From assembly GCA_031277855.1 (NCBI GenBank), contig JAITLO010000004.1:1-64000 (forward strand): a stretch of 64,000 nucleotides of DNA, in the 5' to 3' direction. This DNA is from Acidovorax sp. (GTDB taxonomy: Bacteria; Pseudomonadota; Gammaproteobacteria; Burkholderiales; Burkholderiaceae_C). Below, piece by piece: positions 17,889 through 27,447 of the stretch. Numbering within the stretch: position 1 is the first letter of the stretch; each line of letters starts with the position of its first letter. The notes beneath the pieces were generated by a model, which saw only the letters and a list, made by a program, of their open reading frames with translations, did not search any database and was not told the origin of the DNA. The translations under genes were made by a program, and so were the position numbers.

Positions 17889-18713
17889 ATGGATTTGGGT
17901 ATTGCAGGCAAGTGGGCGCTGGTGTGTGGCGCTAGCAAAGGACTGGGTTTTGGCTGTGCCAAGGCGCTGGTGGAAGACGGCGTGAACGTGGTCATCAACG
18001 CTCGCACCGACGCTGCTTTGCAGGAGGCAGCTACGCAATTGAGAGCTATAGCAGCAAGCAGGGCCAGTGCTACAGGCCAAAAAGCATCCGAGGTGCTGGC
18101 CGTGGCCTGCGACATCACCCAAGAGGCTGGCCGCGCGGCGGTATTCAGCGTGCCGGGTGGCCCGGGAAAGGACTACGACATCGTGGTCACCAATGCCGGT
18201 GGCCCGCCTCCCGGTGACTTCCGCAGCTGGGACCGTGATGCCTGGATCAAGGCCGTGGACGCCAATATGCTCACCCCCATCGAGCTGATCAAGGCTACGG
18301 TGGATGGCATGGCAGCGCGCGGTTTTGGCCGCATCGTCAACATCACCTCCAGCGCGGTCAAGGCACCCATCGACATCCTGGGCCTGTCCAATGGAGCACG
18401 CAGCGGTTTGACGGGTTTTGTCGCCGGCTTGGCGCGTTCGGGTATTGCCGCCAAGGGCGTGACCATCAACAACCTGCTGCCCGGCAAGTTTGACACCGAC
18501 CGCCTCAAGACCACCTTTGGCGTGGCTGCCGACAAAACGGGCAAGAGTGTGGATGAAGTGCGCAAGCTGCAAGAAGCCCAGGTGCCTGCCAAGCGCTTCG
18601 GTACGCCCGAGGAGTTTGGTGCCATCTGCGCCTTTTTGTGCAGCCAGCACGCGGGCTATATGACGGGCCAGAACATTCTGGCCGACGGCGGTTTGTATCC
18701 CGGCACTTTCTGA
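17889..18713 (+). CDS. SDR-family oxidoreductase with altered catalytic residues
   Basis: This 274-residue Rossmann-fold protein has the nucleotide-binding motif CGASKGLGFG near residue 14 and NAGG near 102. The active-site Ser (154/155) is present, but the expected YxxxK is SNGAR: Ser167 replaces Tyr and Arg171 replaces Lys. The C-terminal part (INNLLPGKFDTDRL, AFLCSQHAGYMTGQN, LADGGLYPG) is otherwise typical of FabG-like SDRs. AAGGAG precedes the ATG. The changed tetrad may mean a different reaction or a non-catalytic role. Confidence 0.88.
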   Translation: MDLGIAGKWALVCGASKGLGFGCAKALVEDGVNVVINARTDAALQEAATQLRAIAASRASATGQKASEVLAVACDITQEAGRAAVFSVPGGPGKDYDIVVTNAGGPPPGDFRSWDRDAWIKAVDANMLTPIELIKATVDGMAARGFGRIVNITSSAVKAPIDILGLSNGARSGLTGFVAGLARSGIAAKGVTINNLLPGKFDTDRLKTTFGVAADKTGKSVDEVRKLQEAQVPAKRFGTPEEFGAICAFLCSQHAGYMTGQNILADGGLYPGTF

Positions 18714-18993
18714 GATAGTGGGCATCGGCTGACGGCAGGTGTCGGCCTACGGCGCTGTAAGAAAACTGGCGAATCCGTTTGTCAGCTGGCATCCCTTGAG
18801 TGGATAAGGGATTTGGACTTGCAGCGCCGCATTCGTTACACCATGTAGCAGATGCGCCGGACATGCCCGCAACCAGGCGGCGGTCACGCACGCTTTCAGT
18901 TGCGACCACGGATGCCAGCATGCCCGCTTTTTCTCGTACCGCTGAATTGATGCTCCAGCCAGCAGGCCGGGACTGTGGCTTGACCGCACCGGG

Positions 18994-21897
18994 ATGCTGA
19001 AGATGGAGCGCCCGCGTTTTCAGACTTCTCCCTATGCCTACAAGGTCGTGTGGGGTAGTGCGATTGCGCTGGTCGCGGTGCTGTCGGCTGGGGTGTGGGG
19101 GCTGTTGCACGATATGTACAGCAGCACCCGCGCGGACAGCGAGCGTGGCCTGCGCAGCTTTGTCGAACGCCAGCAACCGGCGATGAACCGCCTCATAGGC
19201 AGCATTGATCTGCTGCTGTTCAGCGTGGAGGACATTCTGCGTCTGACCGGCACGCCTGTGACGGAACAAGACCCCGCCGACCTGCAAAACGTGTTGCAGA
19301 TGACGGTCAAGCAAGATGCTTTGATCAGCTCGATTGCCATTGTTCAGCTGGATGGCAAAGTGCTGGCCAGCGCCGACAGCCAGGGCAATTACCGTCTGGA
19401 GCAGATTCCGCGGAACTGGTTGCAGGGCATTGCTCAGATGCAAGGCAAGGAGCGCATGCTGCGCATCAGCACGCCGGATGCCAGCTGGGCCCAGATGCGT
19501 GTGCTGCATATTGCGCGCGCCCTCAACACCGCCTCGGGAATACCAGTTTTTGTGGTGGCCCAGGTGCCGCTGTCCAGTTGGATTGGTGTGCTGGTGCAGG
19601 GCTCGACCCTCAACGGCCTGGAAGTGACCTTGGAGCGCGCAGATGGCAGCAGGGTGCTGCGGGTACCGAGCGATGCAGAGCGAACAGAATCCTATCGTGC
19701 AGCCGCGCTGGCGGAGCAGCTGCCCCAGGGGGTTCAGAATGGTTTTTCGCGTCTGGATGGTGCGCCAGCCATGCTGGAGGTCGTACCGCTGAACTATGAC
19801 GGGCTGCGTCTGACGGCGGCAGTGCCTTTGACCACGGTGTTTCAGCATTGGTATGCCACGCGCAACGCAGTGCTGCTGGGGGCTCTGTTGTTCTCACTGC
19901 TGCTGCTGGGGGGGGCGGCGCTGATGCAGGTCTATCTGCGTCGCATGCAGCGCGCGCAGCAGCAGGTGCTGGAGTCCGGAGCCACCTTGCACAGCGCCAT
20001 GGACAGCATTGCGGTGGGCTTCTTGCAGCTGGATGTCAGGCACAAGGTGGTGCACTGGAACCCTCGCTACGAAGAAATGTTCCCGCGGCAGTGCCGCCAT
20101 CTGGCGCATGGCAGGCTGTGGAGTGATGTGCTGGTCGATACCCTGGCGGAGGCCGATGAACAGCAACGTAGCGAACAGGTGCAGCTGCGCAGGCTGCAAC
20201 AAGCTTGGGATTTGGGCGATTCCGTAGTGGCCGAGCTGTCCACTGCGGATGGCTTGATGCTGCAACTGAGCCAGCGAGCCACGCCCGATGGCGGCAGGGT
20301 CATCACCTGCGAAGACATCACCGAAATTCGTACCGCCACGGCGGAGATTGAAAATCTGGCGTTCTACGACCCACTCACCGGCCTGCCCAACCGCCGCCTG
20401 CTGCTGGATCGCCTGGGGCAAGCCATCCATCTGGCCTTGCGTGCGGGCTGGCTGGGGGCCTTGATGTTTGTGGATCTGAACAAGTTCAAGGTATTGAACG
20501 ACACTCAGGGCCATGAGGTGGGTGACATGCTGCTGCAAGAGGTGGCACAGCGCCTGCGCAATGCGATCCGTGTTTCCGACACGGTGGCGCGTTTGGGAGG
20601 CGATGAGTTTGTGGTCATGCTGTGCGACCTGCCGGCAGATCTGGAAGAGGCCGCCCGCCTGACCGAGCGCATTGCAGAAAAAATCGTCCACCGTCTGAGA
20701 GAGCCTTATCTGCTGGGATCCTATGTGCACCGGGGTACGGCCAGCCTGGGCGTGACCTTGTTCGGGCAGGCACCTGTGGAAGTGAGCGAGCTGCTCAAGC
20801 AGGCCGACATCGCCATGTACCAGGCCAAGTCCCAGCAGGCGGTCGATGTGTGCTTTTTCGAGCCGCATATGCAAGAGGTCATCAATGCCCGCGCGCGCAT
20901 GGAAGCCGACTTGCGCCAGGCGCTGACGCTGGAGCAGTTTGTGCTGCACTACCAGTTGCAAATCCTGGCCGATGGAAGCATAGATGGCATAGAGGCCTTG
21001 ATCCGCTGGGAGCACCCGGAGCGCGGCATGGTGCTGCCCAGTGCCTTTATTCCGGTGGCTGAAGACAGCGAGCTCATTGTGCAGATAGGCCAATGGGTGC
21101 TGCGTGCTGCCTGTCAGCAACTGGCGCGCTGGCAAAACCTGCCGCAGCTGGCTGGCGTGGATGTGGCCGTGAATGTCAGCGCACGGCAATTTCGCCAGCA
21201 AGATTTTGTGCAGCAGGTGCAACGGGCGCTCAAAGACAGTGGCGTGGCACCCAGCTTGCTGCGGCTGGAGCTGACCGAGGCCCTGGTGATTGACGATATG
21301 AATGACTCCATCACCAAGATGGATGCATTGCGGACTCTGGGTGTGCGCTTTGCCATTGACGACTTCGGCACCGGCAAGTCCTCGCTGTTTTATCTGACAC
21401 GCCTGCCCCTGAGTCAGCTCAAGATTGACCAGTCCTTTGTGCGCCACCTGGGAGTGAGCCACACCGACGATGTAGTGGCCCAGACCATTATTGGCATGGC
21501 CCACAACCTGGGCTTGACCGTGATTGCCGAAGGTGTGGAGCTGCAAGAACAGATTGACAGCCTGCTGCGCTTTGGCTGCCAGCGTTTCCAGGGTCATTTC
21601 TTCTGCCGTCCACTGTCTGCGGCCTCACTGCAGGGCTTTGTCGAAACCATGCCTCCGCTGTCGCAGGTGATGCAAGGCGGCAACGTGCTCTCCGGCCAGG
21701 GGCGCTTGACGCTGGTGGCATCCGCCCAGGATGGGCACTCAGCGTCTGGAGGAGACGATGATGCCACCCACGATGAGTGCGAAAGCCTGCAGGTGGTAGA
21801 GCTGGGGGAGCTCGGCCAGCACCAAGGTGGAGAGCATGGCAGTGAACACCGGGATCAGATTGGCGAAGAAGCCCGCTATAGCCGGCCCAGCGCGTGA
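18994..21897 (+). CDS. Membrane-bound GGDEF-EAL protein (c-di-GMP cyclase/phosphodiesterase)
   Basis: This 967-residue sensor-type protein has membrane segments at about 14-34 and 290-312, with a periplasmic sensor domain between them, then a PAS-like domain (about 325-430). The GGDEF motif is intact at 535-539, with an inhibitory-site RVSD five residues before it. The EAL motif is intact at 667-669, with NVSARQF, ELTE, DDFGTG, KIDQSF and AEGVE also present. Both activities are therefore possible. The start may instead be the ATG at 19003, which has GGGA upstream. The last 53 codons run antisense through the 3' end of the converging EamA gene. Confidence 0.93.
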   Translation: MLKMERPRFQTSPYAYKVVWGSAIALVAVLSAGVWGLLHDMYSSTRADSERGLRSFVERQQPAMNRLIGSIDLLLFSVEDILRLTGTPVTEQDPADLQNVLQMTVKQDALISSIAIVQLDGKVLASADSQGNYRLEQIPRNWLQGIAQMQGKERMLRISTPDASWAQMRVLHIARALNTASGIPVFVVAQVPLSSWIGVLVQGSTLNGLEVTLERADGSRVLRVPSDAERTESYRAAALAEQLPQGVQNGFSRLDGAPAMLEVVPLNYDGLRLTAAVPLTTVFQHWYATRNAVLLGALLFSLLLLGGAALMQVYLRRMQRAQQQVLESGATLHSAMDSIAVGFLQLDVRHKVVHWNPRYEEMFPRQCRHLAHGRLWSDVLVDTLAEADEQQRSEQVQLRRLQQAWDLGDSVVAELSTADGLMLQLSQRATPDGGRVITCEDITEIRTATAEIENLAFYDPLTGLPNRRLLLDRLGQAIHLALRAGWLGALMFVDLNKFKVLNDTQGHEVGDMLLQEVAQRLRNAIRVSDTVARLGGDEFVVMLCDLPADLEEAARLTERIAEKIVHRLREPYLLGSYVHRGTASLGVTLFGQAPVEVSELLKQADIAMYQAKSQQAVDVCFFEPHMQEVINARARMEADLRQALTLEQFVLHYQLQILADGSIDGIEALIRWEHPERGMVLPSAFIPVAEDSELIVQIGQWVLRAACQQLARWQNLPQLAGVDVAVNVSARQFRQQDFVQQVQRALKDSGVAPSLLRLELTEALVIDDMNDSITKMDALRTLGVRFAIDDFGTGKSSLFYLTRLPLSQLKIDQSFVRHLGVSHTDDVVAQTIIGMAHNLGLTVIAEGVELQEQIDSLLRFGCQRFQGHFFCRPLSAASLQGFVETMPPLSQVMQGGNVLSGQGRLTLVASAQDGHSASGGDDDATHDECESLQVVELGELGQHQGGEHGSEHRDQIGEEARYSRPSA

Positions 21898-22638
21898 GAC
21901 GCCAACATTCCAGAAACGGTAGGCCAACACCGCCGGCCCCAGGGCAATAAACAGCAAGGCAGCCGCCAGGGGCAGACTCCACTGCAGGTGCAGGCGGCCC
22001 GAGGCCAACTCACCCCCGGCAAACAGCGCAGACCAACCCAGGCCGAACACCAGTTGCGCCATCAGAAAAGTAGCCCAGTCGTGGCGTATGGCAGCAGGCT
22101 CCCGCGTCTTGGCCAGCATCCAGCTGTAGAGCGACCACAGCACCGTGGCCAGCAGCACGAGCAGATCACCTGCTACCAGCTGCAGCTCCAGCAGCTGGCG
22201 CAGATCGCCCCGGCTCAGCACCAGGGCCACGCCCCCCATGGACAGCAAGGCTCCCAGCAACTGGCGCAGGGAGATATGGGCACCGTAGCGCAGGCGACCA
22301 ATCAGCAGCATCCACACCGGCATGCTGGAGCCCACCAGCGTCACATTGATGGGCGATGAGGTTTGCAGCGCCGCATACAGCAGCGCGTTGTAGCAACCAA
22401 TGCCCAGCAGGCCCAGCACGGCATAGCGCCGCCAGTGCAGCCACAGCGGGTTGCTTCGGCGCAGAACGCCCGAAGCCAAGGGCAGCAACAGCACAAAGGC
22501 GATGCCCCAGCGCAGGAAGTTCAAGGTGAAGGGCGAGATCAGCTCGTGAACCAGGCGGCCCACCACGGCATTGCCGGCCCACAGCAGCGGCGCAGCCGTC
22601 AGCATGGCCGCACTGCCCAATGTCAACGGGGAAGTCAT
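21739..22638 (-). CDS. DMT-superfamily (EamA) transporter
   Basis: This 299-residue protein has about ten hydrophobic segments and two EamA repeats (ALLWAGNAVVGRLVHELISP near the start; LLVLLATVLWSLYSWMLAK in the middle). It is transcribed towards the GGDEF-EAL gene and its final 159 bases overlap that gene tail to tail. The substrate is unknown. Confidence 0.88.
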   Translation of the reverse strand: MTSPLTLGSAAMLTAAPLLWAGNAVVGRLVHELISPFTLNFLRWGIAFVLLLPLASGVLRRSNPLWLHWRRYAVLGLLGIGCYNALLYAALQTSSPINVTLVGSSMPVWMLLIGRLRYGAHISLRQLLGALLSMGGVALVLSRGDLRQLLELQLVAGDLLVLLATVLWSLYSWMLAKTREPAAIRHDWATFLMAQLVFGLGWSALFAGGELASGRLHLQWSLPLAAALLFIALGPAVLAYRFWNVGVSRAGPAIAGFFANLIPVFTAMLSTLVLAELPQLYHLQAFALIVGGIIVSSRR

Positions 22639-22751
22639 AGGGCCGCCATGGTAGCGTTGTTGTCACGGAGCGGGCCCTGCTCGTGGCAGCATGTGGGCTT
22701 CGCTGCCATCGTGCATTGCGCACAGCGTTTTTTCTTTTCCCAGGAGATGTC

Positions 22752-23735
22752 ATGTCCAACCGAGTCGTACAAATCACCCACAACGGTGGCCCCGAAGTGC
22801 TGCAACTGGTGGAGCAAAGCGTGCCCGCCCCTGCCCGCGGTGAAGTGCTGTTGCGTCACCACGCCATTGGGCTGAACTTCATCGACGTCTACCAGCGCTC
22901 GGGCCTGTACCAACTGCCCCTGCCACTGAATCTGGGCATGGAGGCTGCAGGCGTGGTCGAGGCCGTGGGCGAGGGCGTGACCCATCTGAAAGTGGGTGAC
23001 CGCGTGGCCTATGCCAGCCACCCGCCGGGCAGCTACAGCGAGCGCCGCGTGATGCCGGCCACCCATGTCTGTCGCCTGCCCGATGCCATCAGCTTTGAGA
23101 CTGGCGCAGCCATGATGCTCAAGGGCATGACGGCCCAGTACCTGCTGAAAAAGTGCAAGCCCGTGGAAGGGCTGCAGCCAGGCGACCACGTGCTCTTCCA
23201 TGCCGCTGCGGGCGGGGTGGGCCTGATCGCCTGCCAATGGGCCAAGGCCCTGGGGCTGGAGCTGATTGCCACCGCAGGATCGGATGAAAAATGCGCGCTG
23301 GCCCTTGCCAATGGTGCAGCGCATGCTATCAATTACCGAACAGAAAATTTTGCCGAACGGGTGATGGAAATCACCGGCGGCACGGGCGTCAAGGTGGTGT
23401 ATGACAGCGTGGGCAAGGACACCTGGGAGGGTTCGCTGGCCTGTTTGCGCCGCTTTGGCCTGATGGTCAGCTTTGGCAATGCCTCGGGCCCGGTGGCACC
23501 GTTTGCACCGGCCGTGCTGGCGGCCAAGTCGCTGTATGTGACGCGCCAGACGCTGTTTGCCCATATGGTGGACCGTGAAACCACCCAGGCCATGGCCGAT
23601 GACCTGTTCCATGTGGTGGGCAGTGGCCTGGTCAACATCCACATCGCCCAGCGTTACCCGCTGGCCGAGGTGCAACAGGCCCACCGCGATCTCGAGGCAC
23701 GCAAGACCACGGGCTCCAGCATTCTCCTGGTGTAG
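22752..23735 (+). CDS. NADPH:quinone reductase (zeta-crystallin-like)
   Basis: This 327-residue medium-chain dehydrogenase/reductase is of the Qor type. It has LNFIDVYQRSGLY near residue 40, VLFHAAAGGVGLIACQWAK with the NADPH-binding loop near 150, and ends LEARKTTGSSILLV as Qor proteins do. No zinc-binding cysteine cluster is present. CAGGAG precedes the ATG at 22752; the open frame upstream is not homologous. Its stop is about 8 bases before the Nudix gene. Confidence 0.93.
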   Translation: MSNRVVQITHNGGPEVLQLVEQSVPAPARGEVLLRHHAIGLNFIDVYQRSGLYQLPLPLNLGMEAAGVVEAVGEGVTHLKVGDRVAYASHPPGSYSERRVMPATHVCRLPDAISFETGAAMMLKGMTAQYLLKKCKPVEGLQPGDHVLFHAAAGGVGLIACQWAKALGLELIATAGSDEKCALALANGAAHAINYRTENFAERVMEITGGTGVKVVYDSVGKDTWEGSLACLRRFGLMVSFGNASGPVAPFAPAVLAAKSLYVTRQTLFAHMVDRETTQAMADDLFHVVGSGLVNIHIAQRYPLAEVQQAHRDLEARKTTGSSILLV

Positions 23736-23743
23736 TGGCAGGC

Positions 23744-24583
23744 ATGCAGCTTCACACACCACAGAACCCACAGGACTGGATACGGCCGCTGCGCCAGGCC
23801 ATGCAGCGGCCACCCGCCGCGCCACGCTGGCCGCTGCATTGCAACGGCCAGCCCATAGGCACGGTGGAGCAGGGCCTGCTGGAATCCATGGCCGCACCGG
23901 CCTGGGCTGCAGCACAAGGCCTGCAGCTGCTGGCACCGCTGCCCCCGCAAGGCGCCGGTGCTTGCTGGCAGTTGCAGGCAGCCGATCCCACGCAGGCTTT
24001 GAACGGCCTGGCCAGGCTGCTGCGCAGCCATGGACGCTGTGGCCCCTGGCGCAATGAACAGCTGGATGTGCGCGCCGATGGCAGCGATACGGTGCTGGCC
24101 ACCATAGAGCGCGGTGCGGTGCGAGCCCTGGGTATTGCCACCCAGGCCGTGCACCTGCTGGGGCTGGCGCCGGATGGCCGCATGTGGGTGCAGCAGCGCG
24201 CGCTGGACAAGGCCAGCCACCCCGGCAAATGGGACACCTTGATGGGGGGCATGGTGTCCAGCGGCGACAGCGTGGCCACCGCGCTGGCGCGCGAAACCCA
24301 GGAAGAGGCAGGGCTGGATGTGGAAGCCTTGCAGGCCTGCAGCTATGGCGGCCATGTGGACTTTGCCTGCCCGAACAGCGAAGAGGGCGATGGCCTGGGC
24401 TATATGCGAGAGCGCATCCACTGGTACCAGGCCCAGCTGCCCCGGGGCCTGGAGCCGCACAACCAGGACGGAGAGGTGGCACAGTTCCAGTGCATAGACC
24501 GCGCCACCTTGGAGGCGTGGCTGCTGGCAGGCCGTTTTACCCCCGAGGCCAGCCTGATCCTGGCGGACTACCTGGCTTGGTAG
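23744..24583 (+). CDS. Nudix hydrolase with N-terminal DUF4743-type domain
   Basis: This protein of 279 residues has an N-terminal DUF4743-like region and a Nudix domain from about residue 130. The Nudix box is visible as GGMVSSGDSVATALARETQE followed by EAGL; the box's first Glu is Asp here, while the REtqEEaG core is intact. Homologues act on thiamine pyrophosphate-like or other diphosphate substrates; the substrate here is not shown. The ATG at 23744 is preferred, with a GTG in the same frame at 23735 next to the upstream stop. Confidence 0.88.
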   Translation: MQLHTPQNPQDWIRPLRQAMQRPPAAPRWPLHCNGQPIGTVEQGLLESMAAPAWAAAQGLQLLAPLPPQGAGACWQLQAADPTQALNGLARLLRSHGRCGPWRNEQLDVRADGSDTVLATIERGAVRALGIATQAVHLLGLAPDGRMWVQQRALDKASHPGKWDTLMGGMVSSGDSVATALARETQEEAGLDVEALQACSYGGHVDFACPNSEEGDGLGYMRERIHWYQAQLPRGLEPHNQDGEVAQFQCIDRATLEAWLLAGRFTPEASLILADYLAW

Positions 24584-24607
24584 TTGCTGGGCTTGCCCAT
24601 GCTGCAG

Positions 24608-24708
24608 GAAGCCCCCTCACCCCCACCCTCTCCCGCAAGCGGGCGAGGGAGTCATACCAGGGGGCAGCCCCCATCCCTACCTTCCCCCGAAGGGGGAAGG
24701 AGTCATAC
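24608..24708. repeat. Dispersed C-rich repeat, family B
   Basis: Two C-rich hairpin units (CTCCCGC / GCGGGCGAG and CTTCCCCC / GGGGGAAGG) are separated by a GGGGGCAGCCCCC palindrome. Related to 47141-47238 and, in part, 684-728 and 34759-34792. Together with the family A copy beside it, it fills the 253-base gap after the Nudix gene. Confidence 0.6.
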
Positions 24709-24732
24709 TGTTGCCGAGCCGCATGCTGTGGT

Positions 24733-24846
24733 CACTTTCGCCAGAGACAGCGAGCAAGGGCCGCCCCGCCGCGAAGCTGTCGTCCCCCTGCCCGCGAGCG
24801 CAGCGACGCGAGAGCGGGGGGAAGGCGCGTAGCGCCTCAGGGGGGT
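24733..24846. repeat. Dispersed repeat, family A, overlapping the 3' end of the Na/Pi gene
   Basis: It shares the GGGCCGCCCCGCCGCG and GTCGTCCCCCTG core with the copy at 771-858, with an extra short insert (CGCGAGCGCAGCGACGCGAG). The stop codon and last codons of the Na/Pi cotransporter gene lie within it. Confidence 0.7.
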
Positions 24847-26498
24847 GTCACCTTCGTCTCCCGCAGCCGACTCGGTGCCAGCGCCCCGGCCTGCTCCAAT
24901 ATGGGATAGGCCACCGAGCACAGCAGGGAGTTGATGCGCTTCAGATCGCTGATCAGGTCGATGTGCAGCGAGCTGGTTTCTATGCTGGGTACGGTGTTGT
25001 GCGACAGCCGCGCCAGGTGGGAGGCCGAATAGGCCAGCTCCAGATCGCGAAAGCGCGCTTTTTCTTCCAGCAGCTTTTGCGCCTCGCGCGGGTTGCCGTT
25101 CAAAAACACGCTCATGGCCAGGCGCAAATTGCTCAGCAAATGCTCCAGCAGCTCACGGATCTCCTGCATGCCAGCTTCGGAGAACTGGCGGCCTTTTTTG
25201 ATCTTCTTGTCCTCGATTTCCTGCAGCACGCGCTCGATGATGTCGCCGATCTGCTCCATATTGATGGTGAAGCTGATGATTTCCGTCCAGCGCTGACCTT
25301 CGCGTTCGTCCAGCTCGGCGCGTGAGATCTTGGTCATGTAGTACTTGATGGCCGAGTACAGATCGTCCACCGTGTCCTCGAGCTTGCGCACCTCTTGCGA
25401 GAGCTTGAGGTCATCGGTCTCCACCACTTTTTGCAGGCCGATGAGCATGGACTCCAGCACGTCTGCCTGGTGCAGGGCCTCGCGCGCCGCACAGCTGATG
25501 GCCAGCGAGGGCGTGGACAGGGCCGAGGGGTCCAGATGGCGGGGGCGCAACAGGCTGCCGGCGCTGTGGTCCTCGGGCTTGGGCAGCAAGCGGCTCACCC
25601 AATGGGCAACGGTCTGGGTCAGGCCGATAAAGCACAGGCTGTTGAAGATATTGAACACCAGGTGGAACAGCACCACGTTCTGGCCCGCTCCATCAATATG
25701 CGGCTGGGCATAGAGCACCCACAAGCCGGTGAAGGGGGCCACGATGGCCACGCCCATGACCTTGAACAGCATATTGCCCACGGTCACCTGGCGCACCTCG
25801 ATGGCGGCCTTGGCCGTGGTCAGCACGGCCACCAGGCCGCTGCCCAGGTTGGCGCCCAAGGTCAGGCCCAGGGCCACGTCCAAGGGAATGGCGCCCGAGC
25901 TGGCCATGGCCGCAATCAGCAGCACGATGGCCAGGCTGGAATAGGCCAGCACCGCCAGCACGGCGCCCAGCATCAGCTCCATGAAGATGTCGCTGCTGAC
26001 CGAGGCCAGCAGCGTGCGCACGGTGGGTGACTCCAGCAGGGGCTCGGTGGCCTCCACCACCAGACGCAGGGCCAGCAGCATCAGGCCCAGGCCGATCAGT
26101 GCGCGTCCTATGCGTCCGGGTGTGGTGTCCTGCCGGGTGATGAAGAGCACCACACCGACAAAGATGAACAGCGGCGACAGCCAGGACAGATCAAACGAGA
26201 ACAGCACGGCCATCACGGCCGTGCCCACATCCGCGCCCCGCATCACGGACAGGGCAGCGGGCAAGGAGATAAAGCCCTGGCCGACAAAGCCAGAGGTCAT
26301 CAAGGAAGTGGCGGTGCTGGACTGCACCAGGGCCGTGACGCCCAGGCCCGACAGCGCAGCCGTGAAGCGGTTGCGCATGCTGTGCGCCAGCAGACTGCGC
26401 AGATTGGCGCCAAACACGCGCAATACCCCGGTACGCACCATATGGGTGCCCCAGACCAAGAGGGCCACAGCCGCCAAAAGATTCAGTAAATGCTTCAT
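24837..26498 (-). CDS. Na/Pi cotransporter family protein with PhoU-like C-terminal domain
   Basis: This 553-residue protein has the two repeats of the NptA/PNaS family, with ALVQSSTATSLMTSGFVGQG near residue 55 and AVLAYSSLAIVLLIAAMASS near 185 (the QSS motif appears only in the first). The C-terminal part, from about 340, is helical and PhoU-like (DLKLSQEVRKLEDTVDDL). It likely couples phosphate transport to Na+ or acts in phosphate homeostasis. The C-terminus (KVTPP and stop) falls in a family A repeat, so the tail may have been reshaped by it. Confidence 0.9.
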   Translation of the reverse strand: MKHLLNLLAAVALLVWGTHMVRTGVLRVFGANLRSLLAHSMRNRFTAALSGLGVTALVQSSTATSLMTSGFVGQGFISLPAALSVMRGADVGTAVMAVLFSFDLSWLSPLFIFVGVVLFITRQDTTPGRIGRALIGLGLMLLALRLVVEATEPLLESPTVRTLLASVSSDIFMELMLGAVLAVLAYSSLAIVLLIAAMASSGAIPLDVALGLTLGANLGSGLVAVLTTAKAAIEVRQVTVGNMLFKVMGVAIVAPFTGLWVLYAQPHIDGAGQNVVLFHLVFNIFNSLCFIGLTQTVAHWVSRLLPKPEDHSAGSLLRPRHLDPSALSTPSLAISCAAREALHQADVLESMLIGLQKVVETDDLKLSQEVRKLEDTVDDLYSAIKYYMTKISRAELDEREGQRWTEIISFTINMEQIGDIIERVLQEIEDKKIKKGRQFSEAGMQEIRELLEHLLSNLRLAMSVFLNGNPREAQKLLEEKARFRDLELAYSASHLARLSHNTVPSIETSSLHIDLISDLKRINSLLCSVAYPILEQAGALAPSRLRETKVTPP

Positions 26499-26804
26499 CG
26501 AAGGTTCGTCAAGAAGCGAACAAATATAACCTTGAGGCCTGCATCAGCGCACAGACCACACCGAGAGCGCGCACATCAAGGTCGGAGATAAGAACATTCT
26601 AGAAAATAAACGAAGCAAAAAGAATTGGTGGTAACGACATCAACCCTTTCCGCTGCTGCGCAGCTTGCTATGTATTTTTTCGATGGCCTACGCTAGCACG
26701 GGCTCCAGGGGCTGGCGTGGTGGCGCGCCCTTTGGGGGCGCAGAGACGGACAGTCGTACGACAAGACCTCTGGCCGGCGGCTGGAGGCCGGCCTTGTAAG
26801 GGCT
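26499..26804. other. Intergenic region with GC-rich hairpins
   Basis: The 306 bases between the Na/Pi gene start and the lspA stop hold no gene. On the lspA side are GC-rich self-complementary segments (GGCCGGC / GCCGGCC at about 26772-26793, GCGCCC / GGGGCGC at about 26728-26743) and a 7-bp palindrome CTTGTAA / TTACAAG reaching into the lspA stop. These could end lspA transcription but lack a clear T run. Confidence 0.5.
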
Positions 26805-27329
26805 TTACAAGCCGCGCTTGGCGCGGCGGGCGCGCAGGATTTCGTCCAGGATCAGCAGGAAAGCGCCCAGGCAGATACCCATATCGGCCACGTTGAAGGC
26901 CGGGAAGTGGCTGAGACCCCAGTAGAAGTCCAGAAAGTCCACCACATAGCCGTGTTGCAGGCGGTCCACCACATTGCCTATGGCGCCGCCCAGGATGCTG
27001 GCCAGTGCAAAGCAAAACAGCTTTTGCGCTGGGTGCTTTTTCAGCTGCCAGACGATAAGCACCGTGGCGGCTGCTGCAATCACCACAAACAGCCAGCGCT
27101 GCCAGCCGCTGCCGTCGGCCAGAAAGGAAAACGCGGCGCCGGTGTTGTGGGCGCGCACGATGTTGAAGAAGCCGGTGATAGGTGTCCAGTCGCCCAACTG
27201 GTAGACGCCCAGAATCCACTGCTTGGTCAGCTGGTCGATGGCAACAATGGCCAGGGCCCAGGCCAGCCAGGTCCAGATGCGGGCAGTGCGCGGGGCGCCG
27301 GAGGGTGCGGTCATGGCAATAGCATCCAC
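26805..27329 (-). CDS. lspA: Prolipoprotein signal peptidase (signal peptidase II)
   Basis: This inner-membrane aspartyl protease of 174 residues cleaves lipoprotein signal peptides. It has four hydrophobic segments; the two catalytic Asp residues lie in [17 protein letters not shown] and [11 protein letters not shown], both in standard context. It is the third gene of the ribF-ileS-lspA block, 162 bases after ileS. Confidence 0.96.
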   Translation of the reverse strand: MDAIAMTAPSGAPRTARIWTWLAWALAIVAIDQLTKQWILGVYQLGDWTPITGFFNIVRAHNTGAAFSFLADGSGWQRWLFVVIAAAATVLIVWQLKKHPAQKLFCFALASILGGAIGNVVDRLQHGYVVDFLDFYWGLSHFPAFNVADMGICLGAFLLILDEILRARRAKRGL

Positions 27330-27447
27330 AGTGAAACAGAAAAAATCATAGCTTTCTGTGCAATCACCACATGGTTTTCAGGTGGATTTACACCGCAAAC
27401 CCTTGGTTTGCCTGCACAAGCGGCTCTTATCTTTGCATGAATGCAAA

